DNA of 64,000 bases, from assembly GCA_013177895.1 (NCBI GenBank), contig JABLXV010000010.1, forward strand, positions 19,199 through 83,198, written 5' to 3'. Of this stretch, positions 33,854 through 43,463 are shown in pieces. Within the stretch, counting starts at the first letter, position 1. Every line of letters begins with the position of its first letter. Origin of the DNA: Brevinematales bacterium. GTDB taxonomy: Bacteria; Spirochaetota; Brevinematia; Brevinematales; GWF1-51-8. The position numbers were made by a program, and so were the translations under genes. A model generated the notes under the pieces. That model did not search any database. It had not been told where the DNA came from and worked only from the letters and a program-made list of their open reading frames with translations.

Positions 33854-36067
33854 ATGACCTTCGAACGCGCAGTCGAATTATCAGGATTATCGAAAAGCGA
33901 GATTCAACTGATAGAGAAACTTATTGACCGTAAACCGACCGTCGAGGAACTCGGCGTATTCGGCGCGCTCTGGAGCGAGCATTGCGGGTATAAGAATACC
34001 AAGCCGATGCTGAAGAAACTTCCCACTACGGGTAAGCATATTATCCAGGGGCCGGGCGAGAACGCCGGGGTGGTCGGTTTCGACGATTACGCGATCGTTT
34101 TCAAGATCGAGAGTCATAACCACCCGTCGGCGGTCGAGCCCTACGAGGGCGCGGCAACAGGCGTCGGCGGCATCCTCCGCGACATATTCGCGATGGGGGC
34201 TATGCCTATCGCGATGGTCGACTCCCTCCGGTTCGGGCGGCGCGACTCGAAACGCACCCGCTATCTGGTCGGCGGCGTGATCGCGGGCATCAGCGACTAC
34301 GGCAACCGCGTGGGGGTTCCCACTATCGCGGGCGAACTGGTGTTCGAGGACTCCTACGAGGGCAACCCGCTTGTGAACGTCATGTGCGTCGGGCTCGCGA
34401 AGAAGGACGGTATCTGCAAGGCGACCGCGATCGGCGAGGGCAACCTGATGTTTTACTACGGCTCGAAGACGGGCCGCGACGGACTCGGCGGCGCGACCTT
34501 CGCGTCGGCGGAACTCTCCAGCGAGGGCGAGGACAAACGCCCGTCGGTGCAGGTCGGAGACGCGTTCACCGAGAAACTTATCCTCGAGGCGACCCTCGAA
34601 CTGATCGATAAAAAACTGGTCGTCGGTATCCAGGATATGGGCGCCGCGGGTATAACCAGTTCCTCGTGCGAAATGGCCGCCCGCGGAAATTCCTCCATCG
34701 AAATAGATATCGATCAGGTTCCCGCGCGCGAAGAAAATATGTGCGCCTACGAGTTCCTCCTCTCCGAGAGCCAGGAGCGGATGCTTGCGACTGTCGAGCC
34801 CAAGATGCTGAATAAGGTTATCGAAGTGATAAAGAAGTACGAACTGGATCATGCCGTCATCGGGAGGGTCACGTCCCCTGTGACCGACAACCCCCGCGTC
34901 GTGGTACACGAGCATGGCAAGACGGTCGTCGATCTCCCTCTCCGTCCGCTGGTGCATGACGTCCCGCTGTACGTGCGCGATGTTATCCGCCCGGACTATC
35001 TCGATAAAGTAAAAAAGATTCCCGATTATAAAATTCCCGCGTATAAACAAGTCCTGCTCGACCTGCTCGCCGACCCGAATATCGCGTCGAAGGAGTGGGT
35101 GTACGAACGGTACGATCACCATGTACAGACGAATCTGCTGGCGGAGCCGGTGATGGCCGGGGGCGCGATGCTCCGTGTCAAGGGCACTACTAAGGGGATT
35201 GCGATATCCACCGACGGGAACGGGCGTTATACGTATCTCGACCCGTACACAGGGGGCATGCAGTCGGTCGCGGAAGCGTGCCGGAATATTTCGTGCATGG
35301 GCGCCGAGCCCTACGGGATTACAAACTGCCTGAACTTCGGCAACCCCGAGAAACCGATGCCGTACTACCAGATGGTGAAAGCGATCGAGGGGATGGCGGA
35401 CGCGTGCCGGAAGCTCGAAGCTCCGGTGACCGGGGGTAACGCCTCGCTGTATAATGAGACCGACGGCGAGCCGATACTCCCGACTATAGTTGTCGGCGCG
35501 GTCGGCGTGATAGACGATTATAATCTGTCGATGTTTAACGGGTTTAAGAAGGCCGGGGACAGGATAGCCCTGCTCGGCGCGAACAAAAATGAAATCGGCG
35601 GGAGTCTCTTTCTGACGAAGTATGCCGGAAAGGTCGCCGGGGAATGTCCGTCGCTCGATATCGATGCCGAAGTGCGGCTCCAGAAGCTTATCCGCGGCCT
35701 GATCGCCCAGCAGAGGGTGCATTCCGCGCAGGATATTTCCGACGGCGGCCTCGCGGTCGCGCTCAGCGAATGCGCGGTTAACTCCGGCAGGTTCGGCGCG
35801 GCGGTCGATCTGCGGGACGATATCCCGCTCGACGCGCTTCTTTTCGGCGAGTCCCAGTCCCGCATTCTGATAAGCTATCCCGCGAACGATAAAGGGAATC
35901 TCGACGTGATCAAAGAACTCTGCCTCTCGCACGATATCCCGTTCACGGAGATCGGCGAGGTTACCGCCGACGGTAAAATATCTATTAAAGTAAATGGCAA
36001 TCCCGTTATTGACGCAGGATTGGACGAAGTGACGAAGGCGTACCATACGAGGTATATAGAAGAATGA
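33854..36067 (+). CDS. purL: phosphoribosylformylglycinamidine synthase subunit PurL
   Basis: A 737-residue FGAM synthase II of the small (PurLQS complex) type, converting FGAR to FGAM with ATP and ammonia from PurQ. Motifs: ELGVFGALWSEHCGYKNT, ESHNHPSAVEPYEGAATGVG, IQDMGAAGITSSSCEMA and the second half with ISDGGLAVALSECAV. Length fits the Bacillus/Thermotoga type. purQ and purS are not in the window. Its last bases overlap the next gene by 4 bp. Confidence 0.97.
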   Translation: MTFERAVELSGLSKSEIQLIEKLIDRKPTVEELGVFGALWSEHCGYKNTKPMLKKLPTTGKHIIQGPGENAGVVGFDDYAIVFKIESHNHPSAVEPYEGAATGVGGILRDIFAMGAMPIAMVDSLRFGRRDSKRTRYLVGGVIAGISDYGNRVGVPTIAGELVFEDSYEGNPLVNVMCVGLAKKDGICKATAIGEGNLMFYYGSKTGRDGLGGATFASAELSSEGEDKRPSVQVGDAFTEKLILEATLELIDKKLVVGIQDMGAAGITSSSCEMAARGNSSIEIDIDQVPAREENMCAYEFLLSESQERMLATVEPKMLNKVIEVIKKYELDHAVIGRVTSPVTDNPRVVVHEHGKTVVDLPLRPLVHDVPLYVRDVIRPDYLDKVKKIPDYKIPAYKQVLLDLLADPNIASKEWVYERYDHHVQTNLLAEPVMAGGAMLRVKGTTKGIAISTDGNGRYTYLDPYTGGMQSVAEACRNISCMGAEPYGITNCLNFGNPEKPMPYYQMVKAIEGMADACRKLEAPVTGGNASLYNETDGEPILPTIVVGAVGVIDDYNLSMFNGFKKAGDRIALLGANKNEIGGSLFLTKYAGKVAGECPSLDIDAEVRLQKLIRGLIAQQRVHSAQDISDGGLAVALSECAVNSGRFGAAVDLRDDIPLDALLFGESQSRILISYPANDKGNLDVIKELCLSHDIPFTEIGEVTADGKISIKVNGNPVIDAGLDEVTKAYHTRYIEE

Positions 36068-36462
36068 CGGAAGAATTCACCCTGTCCAACCGGTTCGTGG
36101 TCATGCCGCGCGAGGCCAACCATTACGGGAATGTTCACGGCGGAGAAATCATGCACGCCGCGGACAATCTCGCTTACATGATCGCGAGCAGTTACAGCCG
36201 TAAGAATGTGGTGACCGCGCGGGTGAATGAAATAAACTTCAAGTCTCCGGTTAAGATAGGCGATATGGTAGAAATGGACGGGCGGATTACACGTGTCGGC
36301 AGGACGTCGATGGATGTGGAAATCTGCATCCGCGCGGAGAAACTTCGGACGGGGGAAAAGTTCGAGGTGGCGGACGCTCGGTTTACGATGGTCGCGGTGG
36401 ATTCCGGCGGCAGGCCCGTTCCGGTCAAAGACGACGAGGGAATAGAGAGAGGTGCTGTATGA
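36064..36462 (+). CDS. acyl-CoA thioesterase, hotdog fold
   Basis: A 132-residue single hotdog-domain protein of the YciA/BACH type: NHYGNVHGGEIMHAADNLAY (the catalytic-site segment with HGG), then VVTARVNEINFKSPVKIGD and RVGRTSMDVEI. It hydrolyses acyl-CoA thioesters in the cytoplasm; chain-length preference cannot be told. It is held in the purL-hisG run by 4-bp overlaps at both ends, a positional rather than pathway link. Confidence 0.88.
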   Translation: MTEEFTLSNRFVVMPREANHYGNVHGGEIMHAADNLAYMIASSYSRKNVVTARVNEINFKSPVKIGDMVEMDGRITRVGRTSMDVEICIRAEKLRTGEKFEVADARFTMVAVDSGGRPVPVKDDEGIERGAV

Positions 36463-37091
36463 TTACGATTGCGCTCCCGAAAGGGCGTTTAGGCGAGGAA
36501 GCGGAAGAGATTATGATAAAAGCGGGGGTTATCCGTAAAAAAATCCCGCAGGATTCCCGGAAACTGATCTTCGATCTGACCGATACGGTGCGGATTCTTC
36601 TTGTCCGCGCGCAGGATGTCGCTACCTATGTCGAGATGGGGACTGCCGATATCGGCATTGTCGGGAAGGATGTGCTGGTCGAGCATAACAGCGAAGTGCT
36701 CGAACTTACCGATCTGAAGCTGGGATACTGCAAGATGGTGGTCGCGGCGAAAAAAGGCGCGACGAAAGAGAATCTTTTATCGATGGATTTTTTAAAGGTC
36801 GGGACGAAATATCCCTCTATCGCGAAAAAATTCTTTTCGAATATTTCCATCCAATCGGAAATTATTAAACTGTACGGCTCGGTGGAACTAGCCGCGGTCA
36901 CCGGGATGTCCGATTGCATTGTGGATATCGTATCCACCGGCGCGACGCTGAAAGATAACGGGCTCGAAGTGATCGAGGAGTTATTCGAATCGACCGCGCG
37001 CCTCGTCTGTAACCGTTCGTCCTACTACCGGGAGTTGGATGCGATTGAGGCGATGACCGGCGCGATCGCTAAAACGGTCGCCGGAGCCTGA
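36459..37091 (+). CDS. hisG: ATP phosphoribosyltransferase, short form
   Basis: A 210-residue HisG of the short (HisG_S) type, first step of histidine synthesis: MITIALPKGRLGEEAEEIM, then VEMGTADIGIVGKDVLVEHN and the PRPP-binding VDIVSTGATLKDNGL. It lacks the C-terminal regulatory domain, so it should need the HisZ partner, which is not in this window. It overlaps the thioesterase gene by 4 bp. No other his gene is nearby. Confidence 0.95.
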   Translation: MITIALPKGRLGEEAEEIMIKAGVIRKKIPQDSRKLIFDLTDTVRILLVRAQDVATYVEMGTADIGIVGKDVLVEHNSEVLELTDLKLGYCKMVVAAKKGATKENLLSMDFLKVGTKYPSIAKKFFSNISIQSEIIKLYGSVELAAVTGMSDCIVDIVSTGATLKDNGLEVIEELFESTARLVCNRSSYYRELDAIEAMTGAIAKTVAGA

Positions 37092-37092
37092 C

Positions 37093-37533
37093 TTGGACGG
37101 CTCGGTTCTGCGCGTACTCGACGCGAATATTAACAGGGCGTGCGAGGGACTGCGGGTGGTCGAGGAAGTCGCGCGGTTCGTGCTCGATCACGCGGAGATG
37201 TCCGAACGGCTGAAATCCCTGCGCCACACCGTGCGATCCCTCATTGACCCTTCTCTATTATTACCGAACCGCGACAGCGTGAACGATGTCGGGATGGGCG
37301 TGCTGAGGTACGGTTCCGCCGAGCGTGACGGGATCCCCGCGATAGTCGGCGCGAATCTCAAGCGCGCGCAGGAGGCAATCCGGGTTATCGAGGAATTCTC
37401 GAAACTTTCCGAATTGAATATCCCGGTCGATAAAATCGCCGCGATTGAGCGCGCCCGTTTTGAAGTCTATACTATCGAGAAGGAATTAAACGACATAATC
37501 GATAAAACCCCTGACGGGGGAGCGATATGCTGA
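37093..37533 (+). CDS. ThiD2-like domain protein (thiamine-related)
   Basis: A 146-residue protein that matches the stand-alone version of the N-terminal domain found on some ThiE proteins (ThiD2 family). Recognisable blocks are VLRVLDANINRACEGLRVVE, ARFVLDH, LKSLRHTVRSLI, NDVGMGVLRYG and NLKRAQEAIRVIEEF. It starts with TTG (37093), with GGAG six to seven bases upstream and no nearby ATG in frame. It is thought to act in thiamine precursor metabolism; the exact activity is uncertain and no other thi gene is here. It overlaps tsaD by 7 bp. Confidence 0.75.
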   Translation: MDGSVLRVLDANINRACEGLRVVEEVARFVLDHAEMSERLKSLRHTVRSLIDPSLLLPNRDSVNDVGMGVLRYGSAERDGIPAIVGANLKRAQEAIRVIEEFSKLSELNIPVDKIAAIERARFEVYTIEKELNDIIDKTPDGGAIC

Positions 37534-38543
37534 TACTGGGAATCGAGACCTCCTGCGACGAGACCTCCGCCGCGATTGTCGCCGACGGAACAAATATCCT
37601 GTCCAACGCGGTGTTTTCCCAGATCGAGATTCATAAAAAGTTCGACGGCGTAGTCCCCGAGGTCGCGTCGCGAAACCATCTGATAAAAATTATCGAAATT
37701 ATCGAGGAAGCGATGGGGGATATTCCCCTCGCGCGGATCGACGCGGTCGCGGTCACTAACGGGCCGGGATTGCTCGGTTCGCTCCTTGTCGGCCTCTCCA
37801 CCGCGAAGGGCATCGCGTTTACGCGCGGCATCCCGCTGATCCCGGTGAACCATATCGAGGGGCATATGTACGCCCCGCACCTTGTCAACGATATCCCGTT
37901 CCCGTATATCGGGCTGGTCGCGTCGGGCGGGCATAGCCTCATATTCCGCGCCGATTCGTTCCATGACTACGAACTGATGGGGACGACTATCGACGACGCG
38001 GCGGGCGAGGCGTTCGACAAGGTAGCGAAAGTATTGGGGCTTGGCTATCCCGGCGGGCCGGAAATCGACCGCGCGGCGAAAGGGGGCGACCCGGAATTTA
38101 TGAAGCTCCCGCGCATGCTCGCGGAACGCCCCGAAGACCGTTACAATTTCAGCTACAGCGGGCTCAAGACGGCGGTCGCGTTCCGTATGAAGGGGATGGC
38201 GATGACCCCTGAGACGGTGAAAAATGTCGCCGCGAGCTTTCAGGCCGCCGCTATCGGCGCGCTCCTCCTGAAGGCGGGCAACGCGCTTGCCGATACCGGG
38301 ATAAAACGTCTCGTGGTATCGGGCGGCGTCGCCGCGAATTCCTTCCTCCGCGCGAGGCTGGATTTCTTGAGACAGGATGGAATTGAAGTTTATACTGCGC
38401 CGATCGAGTATTGCGGGGATAACGCCGCGATGGTCGCCGGGCGCGGATATGTCGATTATGTCGCCGGGAAGACGGGAGACCTCCGTACCGACGCCTACTC
38501 GCGTCTGCCGTTCGTACAGAAAGGCAGGAGGGTGTTCGGATGA
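37527..38543 (+). CDS. tsaD: tRNA N6-adenosine threonylcarbamoyltransferase
   Basis: A 338-residue TsaD (Kae1/YgjD), which transfers threonylcarbamoyl to A37 of ANN-decoding tRNAs. It opens with LGIETSCDETSAAIV, has the metal-binding NHIEGHMYAP (HxxxH), the ASGGHS loop, DDAAGEAFDKVAKVLGLGYP and the GGVAAN motif. Length is typical. tsaB and tsaE are not in the window. Overlaps its neighbours by 7 and 4 bp. Confidence 0.97.
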   Translation: MLILGIETSCDETSAAIVADGTNILSNAVFSQIEIHKKFDGVVPEVASRNHLIKIIEIIEEAMGDIPLARIDAVAVTNGPGLLGSLLVGLSTAKGIAFTRGIPLIPVNHIEGHMYAPHLVNDIPFPYIGLVASGGHSLIFRADSFHDYELMGTTIDDAAGEAFDKVAKVLGLGYPGGPEIDRAAKGGDPEFMKLPRMLAERPEDRYNFSYSGLKTAVAFRMKGMAMTPETVKNVAASFQAAAIGALLLKAGNALADTGIKRLVVSGGVAANSFLRARLDFLRQDGIEVYTAPIEYCGDNAAMVAGRGYVDYVAGKTGDLRTDAYSRLPFVQKGRRVFG

Positions 38544-40249
38544 AACGCGCCGCGCTGTTTATCTGCCGTTCGGGACATTCCCACGGTATGGGGCATCTCG
38601 TCCGCATGTCGCGTTTCGCGCGGGTATTGCAGGACTCGGGGTGGGACGTGCGGTTGGGCGTGATTTCCGGCGACGCCGGAATTATCAATAAAACGTCCGG
38701 CATAACCGAAGGTTTGGACGCATTCCGGTTCGGCGAGGAGGAACTCGCGGGAATTCTGCCGGGCGCGGATGTGATATTCGCCGATATGCGGGAGATTTCG
38801 CAGGGGCTGAACGACGTCCTCCGGGGCGCGGGGAAGCCTGTCATGGTGTTCGACGATTACGGCGCCGCGCGGGATACCTCGGAAGCGGTCGCGAATATCC
38901 TGCCTCATTATGCCGACAAACGGGCTAATTTTACCGGCATCCGTCTCAATCCCGTGAAGACTATCGAAGGCAGCGGCGAGGGAATACTGATAGCGTTCGG
39001 GGGCAGCGATCCTGCCGGGATAGGCCTGCGCGCGGCAAAGGCGCTCGCCGGAAAGGGCAGGCCGGTCTATTGGATACGCGGGCCTCTCGCACCCGGCGAG
39101 GATGTTCCTGAATTACCCGGCGTAGAGATCGTCCAATCGCCGCCTGAGATTATGACGTACCTCGCGAAATGCAGTACGGTTATTACTACTGTCGGGATGA
39201 CGATGATCGAAGCGCTCGCGGGCGGCAGGAAAGTAGTCGCGATCCACCCTACGATCTATCACGCGAGAGTCGGCGCGTCGGTCGATGGAATAATCGACCT
39301 CGGCCTCCATACCCTTTTTTCCCCGTTCGCCCTTCGCAAGGTATGCGGGAAATTATCCGAACAGGGCGGCGGGATGATATGGGATACGCGCGAATCGAGC
39401 GCATGGATAAAAGAAACCGCGGATACGCTCGCGGAAAACGGCGCGGCGGTCTGCCCGGTATGCGGGAGCGTGAAGCGCGCGGCAATGTTCCGCGACGGCT
39501 CAATAAGCCTGTTCGAGTGCCTCCATTGCCGCAGCAACTACCGTTACGGCACAGCCCGCGCGGAGGAAAATTATCAGGAAAACTATTTTGAGGAAACCTA
39601 TAAAAAGGCATACGGCAAGACCTACGACGAGGATATCGCGGCGATCCGGGGATATTCCGCCCGGCGGCTTGAAATAATCGAAGGGCTTACCGGAGGCGCG
39701 CGCGGGAAAAAAATTCTCGATATCGGGTGCGCTATCGGCGTATTTCTCGATACGGCGCGCGCGAGGGGATGGGATATTGCCGGCGCCGAGGTGAGCGAAT
39801 ACGCATGCCGCGCGGCGGAGCGGCGTTTCGGTATCCGTCCCGCCGGTAGTATCGGCGCGGTTACGGGGAGTTTCGACGCGGTAACGTTATGGTTCACCCT
39901 CGAGCATATGCATGACCCGGCCGCGCTTCTGCGGAAAGCGCACGGGATGACGAACCCCGGCGGGATACTCGCGATGGGGCTTCCGCACGCGGAGGGATGG
40001 TTCGCGGCGGGCAACAGGAAGGGGTATACCGCGGTACGCCCGAGGGAGCACGAGTTCGAACCGTCGATATCCGCGATCGGCGAACTCCTTACCCGAACCG
40101 GATATACGGTAACGGAGATAAAAATATTCGGACTGCACCCGGAGCGGATAGGCCTGCCGGGGTGGGATATTATAAAAAAGATACAGGAAATAACACAGAA
40201 GGGAGATACATTCGAAATCTATGCGCGAAAAACTAGTTCACCCGATTGA
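38540..40249 (+). CDS. PseG-like glycosyl hydrolase/transferase fused to a SAM methyltransferase
   Basis: A 569-residue multi-domain protein. Residues 1-290 have a GT-B/PseG-like fold: SHGMGHLVRMSRFARVL (substrate loop with GMGH), VIFADMRE, VFDDYGAA, ILIAFGGSDP and TVGMTMIEALAGGRKVV. These resemble UDP-sugar hydrolases such as PseG. A zinc ribbon follows (Cys305, Cys308, Cys327, Cys330), and residues 340-565 form a class I methyltransferase with ILDIGCAIGVF (392-402) and the ubiquinone/menaquinone-type LWFTLEHMHDP. It probably makes or modifies a surface sugar, yet sits inside a housekeeping operon by 4-bp and 29-bp overlaps. The substrate is unknown. Confidence 0.75.
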   Translation: MKRAALFICRSGHSHGMGHLVRMSRFARVLQDSGWDVRLGVISGDAGIINKTSGITEGLDAFRFGEEELAGILPGADVIFADMREISQGLNDVLRGAGKPVMVFDDYGAARDTSEAVANILPHYADKRANFTGIRLNPVKTIEGSGEGILIAFGGSDPAGIGLRAAKALAGKGRPVYWIRGPLAPGEDVPELPGVEIVQSPPEIMTYLAKCSTVITTVGMTMIEALAGGRKVVAIHPTIYHARVGASVDGIIDLGLHTLFSPFALRKVCGKLSEQGGGMIWDTRESSAWIKETADTLAENGAAVCPVCGSVKRAAMFRDGSISLFECLHCRSNYRYGTARAEENYQENYFEETYKKAYGKTYDEDIAAIRGYSARRLEIIEGLTGGARGKKILDIGCAIGVFLDTARARGWDIAGAEVSEYACRAAERRFGIRPAGSIGAVTGSFDAVTLWFTLEHMHDPAALLRKAHGMTNPGGILAMGLPHAEGWFAAGNRKGYTAVRPREHEFEPSISAIGELLTRTGYTVTEIKIFGLHPERIGLPGWDIIKKIQEITQKGDTFEIYARKTSSPD

Positions 40250-41219
40250 AGTCGCGGGAGTGACGGTTCCCAATAATTTATGGTTTGCGCCGCTTGCGGG
40301 ATATTCCTACCACGCGCTCCGGGTGACCGCGAAAAAGAACGGCGCGGGGCTGACCTATACCGAGATGATCAGTGTTGAAGGGATAGTGCGCGGCGATAAA
40401 CGGACGATGCGGATGGCGGCGCCGGAGGACGGGAACACCGCCGTGCAGTTATTCGGCGGGGCGGAGCCGGAAAAATTCCATAACGCCGCGAAGATTATGA
40501 TGCGGGAATTCGGATATAAAATAGTCGACATCAATTTCGGATGCCCCGTCAGGAAGGTAATCCGTATCGGCGCGGGCTCGTGCCTGCTGAAAGAACCTTC
40601 GGCGATGGGCGAGATCGTGCGCGCGGTGAAGGAAACGGGCGCGGTGGTGTCCGCGAAAATCCGCGCGGGTTACTCCTCAGTCAATATAGAAAAAACTGTC
40701 CCGATAATCGACGAGGCCGGCGCGGATATAATTATCGTGCACCCGCGTCTCGCGACGCAGATGTTCGGCGGCACGGCGGACTGGGACTTGATTTCCCGCG
40801 CGCGTGAGATGACCCGCCGGATACTGATCGGCAACGGCGATATCGACTCTCCCGAGACCGCGCTTGCGAGACTGCGGGAATCGAAGGTAGACGGCATTAT
40901 GCTGGGACGCGCGGCGATCGCGAAACCGTACCTTTTCAGGTTAATCGCCGACCTCGATCGAACAGGGTCGTATGCCAGTCCGACGCTACCGGAAGTGCGG
41001 GACGGACTGATTGAATTCGCGCGCCTCTTTGTCGCGACATCCCATGCGCGAAGCCTTTCGCCTCTGCGGTCGGCGGCGCTTAGCACGGTGAAGAGTATGG
41101 GGAACAGCCGCGAGGTTCGCGGGAAGGTATCGAGCGTTACAACATTAGACGAATTGATCGAGGCATTGGACGGATGGCACGAACGGGAGGGTTACCCGCA
41201 TGAAACAACTGCTCATTGA
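40221..41219 (+). CDS. dus: tRNA-dihydrouridine synthase
   Basis: A 332-residue flavoprotein of the Dus family that reduces uridines in the tRNA D-loop with FMN. Motifs: LWFAPLAGYSYHALRVTAKK, DINFGCPVRKV (catalytic Cys), the GAGSCLLKEP stretch, SAKIRAGYS, IVHPRLATQMFGG and IGNGDIDSPETA. The ATG lies 29 bp inside the preceding gene in another frame. It belongs to the purL-tsaD operon, together with tsaD a second tRNA-modifying function. Confidence 0.94.
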   Translation: MREKLVHPIEVAGVTVPNNLWFAPLAGYSYHALRVTAKKNGAGLTYTEMISVEGIVRGDKRTMRMAAPEDGNTAVQLFGGAEPEKFHNAAKIMMREFGYKIVDINFGCPVRKVIRIGAGSCLLKEPSAMGEIVRAVKETGAVVSAKIRAGYSSVNIEKTVPIIDEAGADIIIVHPRLATQMFGGTADWDLISRAREMTRRILIGNGDIDSPETALARLRESKVDGIMLGRAAIAKPYLFRLIADLDRTGSYASPTLPEVRDGLIEFARLFVATSHARSLSPLRSAALSTVKSMGNSREVRGKVSSVTTLDELIEALDGWHEREGYPHETTAH

Positions 41220-42150
41220 CGCCTTCGGGCTTATCAGGACTTATAAAAATGTATACCTGATTACGGCGCTGATATTTATCATCGGGGTCGTCATCGGTAT
41301 GTTCGGCTATGCGGGCGAACCGTTCCCGCTCGCGCTGATGCTGAACGGGATTTTCGGCGCGGAGGGGAACGATTTTTGGATCACACTGTTTAATTCCGTG
41401 AAGATCGCGATTTTTATGCTGACCTTCGGGGTCATCGTGATTATCCCGCTATTCATTACGTTGTTTCAGGGTATGACGCTCGGGATGACATTGATGCTTC
41501 TGCCCAAGTGGACGGACGGATGGACGGCGGCGGTTTATCTCGTGCTGACGGGAATCCTGTTCTATCCCGCGATTATACTGACCGGGGGGAACGGCGCGAT
41601 TTTAGGGCTGAAACTGATCCGGCAGATAAAGGAGCGCTCATGGAGCGCTCTCCTGCAGGAGACGGCGGTACTGACGATGACCCTCGTGCTTCCCGTCCTG
41701 CTGTTATCGGCGCTACTCCGTTACGGGGTAGCCTCGCAGGTAATCGGGGATTATGTAGAGAGGCATACTTCTACGGCGTCCGCCGCAGATGCGGAGAAAG
41801 TACTGCTGAACAACGGTTATTTTATCGCCGGGAGAGCCGTCGATCCCGCGGGATTTCAGATTTTTAAGACCGCCTTCGCGGTCGAGGGTAAACACCCGGA
41901 CACTATCCCCCCCGTGCTGAGTTTCACTAATAAGGAAGGGATGAAGATAGGGGTATGTTACTGTTGGGAGACGAACCTGATGATGGTAATGCAGAGTAAT
42001 AAAATATCCGCCCCGCAAAATCAATTAGTGTATTCAGATAACGGGAATCCTCCTCTAATAGAAATAAATTTCGCGGGGAGTAATCAGGTTATCGGCGGTA
42101 TAATGACCGGATTAAGCGATCTGGGTTACCGGGTCTGGATTTCCAAATAA
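41200..42150 (+). CDS. SpoIIM-like (stage II sporulation protein M family) membrane protein
   Basis: A 316-residue membrane protein with helices at about 18-35, 65-100, 105-130 and 150-175, and a soluble C-terminal domain (about 180-316). The membrane part resembles SpoIIM/DUF95 proteins: IIGVVIGMFGYAGEPFPLAL, NSVKIAIFMLTFGVIVIIPL and TLFQGMTLGMTLMLLP. The C-terminal 130 residues are not recognised. Sporulation is not implied: this family is widespread in non-sporulating bacteria. It overlaps dus by 20 bp and closes the operon. Confidence 0.7.
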   Translation: MKQLLIDAFGLIRTYKNVYLITALIFIIGVVIGMFGYAGEPFPLALMLNGIFGAEGNDFWITLFNSVKIAIFMLTFGVIVIIPLFITLFQGMTLGMTLMLLPKWTDGWTAAVYLVLTGILFYPAIILTGGNGAILGLKLIRQIKERSWSALLQETAVLTMTLVLPVLLLSALLRYGVASQVIGDYVERHTSTASAADAEKVLLNNGYFIAGRAVDPAGFQIFKTAFAVEGKHPDTIPPVLSFTNKEGMKIGVCYCWETNLMMVMQSNKISAPQNQLVYSDNGNPPLIEINFAGSNQVIGGIMTGLSDLGYRVWISK

Positions 42151-42172
42151 TGTATAGAAAATAAAATTATCC

Positions 42173-42201
42173 TTGAAAAATATTTGTTATTGATACATAA
42201 T
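42173..42201 (+). promoter_or_regulatory. promoter for the GNAT/oxidoreductase/trpB run
   Basis: TTGAAA (42173-42178), 17 bp, CATAAT (42196-42201), 20 bp before the ATG at 42221. Confidence 0.55.
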
Positions 42202-42220
42202 ATAGCTCTAGGAGGAAGGT

Positions 42221-42499
42221 ATGGAAGGTGTCGTGCACGATCCGGAGAATAAGACATTTTTTATCGAAGCCGACGGATACCGTTCCTATATGAAGTACCG
42301 GAAGATTTCAGACACAGTCCTCGAATACTATACCACCTATGTCCCGGAGGAACTCAGAAGCCGGGGTCTCGCCCAGCAAGTAGTCAAGACGGCGCTGGAT
42401 TTTGCGCGCGAAAACAATATGAAAGTCATACCTGCTTGTTCCTTTGTAGATAAGTACTTACAGAAAAATAAAGAATATCAGGATCTAAGATCTAATTGA
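42221..42499 (+). CDS. small YjdJ-type N-acetyltransferase
   Basis: A 92-residue truncated GNAT (the small PF14542-type family, normally about 90-100 residues): FIEADGYRSYMKYRKISD, TYVPEELRSRGLAQQVVKTA (acetyl-CoA loop) and MKVIPACSFVDKYLQKNKEY. It is a complete member, not a fragment. AGGAGG precedes the ATG. Substrate unknown. The oxidoreductase gene follows 10 bp downstream. Confidence 0.85.
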   Translation: MEGVVHDPENKTFFIEADGYRSYMKYRKISDTVLEYYTTYVPEELRSRGLAQQVVKTALDFARENNMKVIPACSFVDKYLQKNKEYQDLRSN

Positions 42500-42509
42500 G
42501 GGTAAACCA

Positions 42510-43463
42510 ATGCTGAAAGTCGGTGTAGTTGGAATCGGCCATATGGGCCGTTATCATGTTAACATCCTGTCCATTATTTCTAAAGCTGAACTTGCCGCCG
42601 TATGTGACTCCGATGCAGAGGCGGTCAAGAAAACCTCCGAAGCGTACAATATCAAAGGATATACCGATTACGATGAGTTTCTGGATCAGGTGGATGCGGT
42701 TATCGTGGCCGTCCCGACCTTCCTGCATTTTAAGTTCGCATCGAGGGCGTTGGAAAAAGGCAAGCATGTGCTGGTAGAGAAACCGATTACCGAGACAATA
42801 TCCGACGCCGAGAAGCTGATTGAAATGGCTGAGAAGAAAGACCTTTTCCTGCAGGTGGGTCATGTAGAACGGTTTAACGCCGCCGTACAGGAACTCGAGC
42901 ATATTGTGAAGAATCCCTACCTGATACAGGCGCAGCGGCTCGGGCCGCGCAGCCGTATTGTCGATGTGGGAGTGGTGCTCGATCTGATGATTCACGATGT
43001 GGATATTATTCTCGCTATCGCGGGCGCGCCTGTTAAGGAAATAACCGCCTATGGTAAAAAAATCTACAGTAACCATGAGGATCTCGCCAACGTATCCCTA
43101 CTGTTCGAAAACGGGGTTATCGCGAATATCGCGGCAAGCCGTGTCACCGATAATAAAGTGCGCACGCTCTCGATCTCGCAGGAAGGATCGTTTGTACTCC
43201 TCGATTACGCCACGCAGGATATTACCATATTCCGCCAGCCTCACACCGAATATCTTGTGATGCGCGAGGAAATTAAATATACGCAGGAATCTATAGTCGA
43301 ACGCATGTTCGTGCATAAGGATAATGCGCTGAAGCTGGAACTCGAACATTTCATCGAGTGCGTCAGCGAGGGGCGCGAACCGGATTATCATTCCGAAGCC
43401 GACATCAGCGCGCTTAAACTGGCTACGGAAATAACGAAGAGGATATATGAAAAAGGAATTTAA
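42510..43463 (+). CDS. Gfo/Idh/MocA family oxidoreductase
   Basis: A 317-residue NAD(P)-dependent oxidoreductase: dinucleotide-binding [14 protein letters not shown], then [19 protein letters not shown], the catalytic EKPIT motif (with HVLVEKPIT), and a C-terminal half with [16 protein letters not shown]. By length and motifs it is the family of sugar or inositol dehydrogenases and UDP-GlcNAcA-type oxidases; the substrate is not decided. The trpB start lies inside its 3' end (17-bp overlap). Confidence 0.9.
   Translation: MLKVGVVGIGHMGRYHVNILSIISKAELAAVCDSDAEAVKKTSEAYNIKGYTDYDEFLDQVDAVIVAVPTFLHFKFASRALEKGKHVLVEKPITETISDAEKLIEMAEKKDLFLQVGHVERFNAAVQELEHIVKNPYLIQAQRLGPRSRIVDVGVVLDLMIHDVDIILAIAGAPVKEITAYGKKIYSNHEDLANVSLLFENGVIANIAASRVTDNKVRTLSISQEGSFVLLDYATQDITIFRQPHTEYLVMREEIKYTQESIVERMFVHKDNALKLELEHFIECVSEGREPDYHSEADISALKLATEITKRIYEKGI

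Noticed and set aside
33887..36046. 719-codon open frame antisense to purL
   Set aside because: Mirror of the strong codon bias in purL; no binding site and no recognisable domain, while purL is complete on the other strand.
41200..42150. Evidence for sporulation from the SpoIIM-like protein
   Set aside because: The family is common in non-sporulating bacteria and no other sporulation gene is seen.
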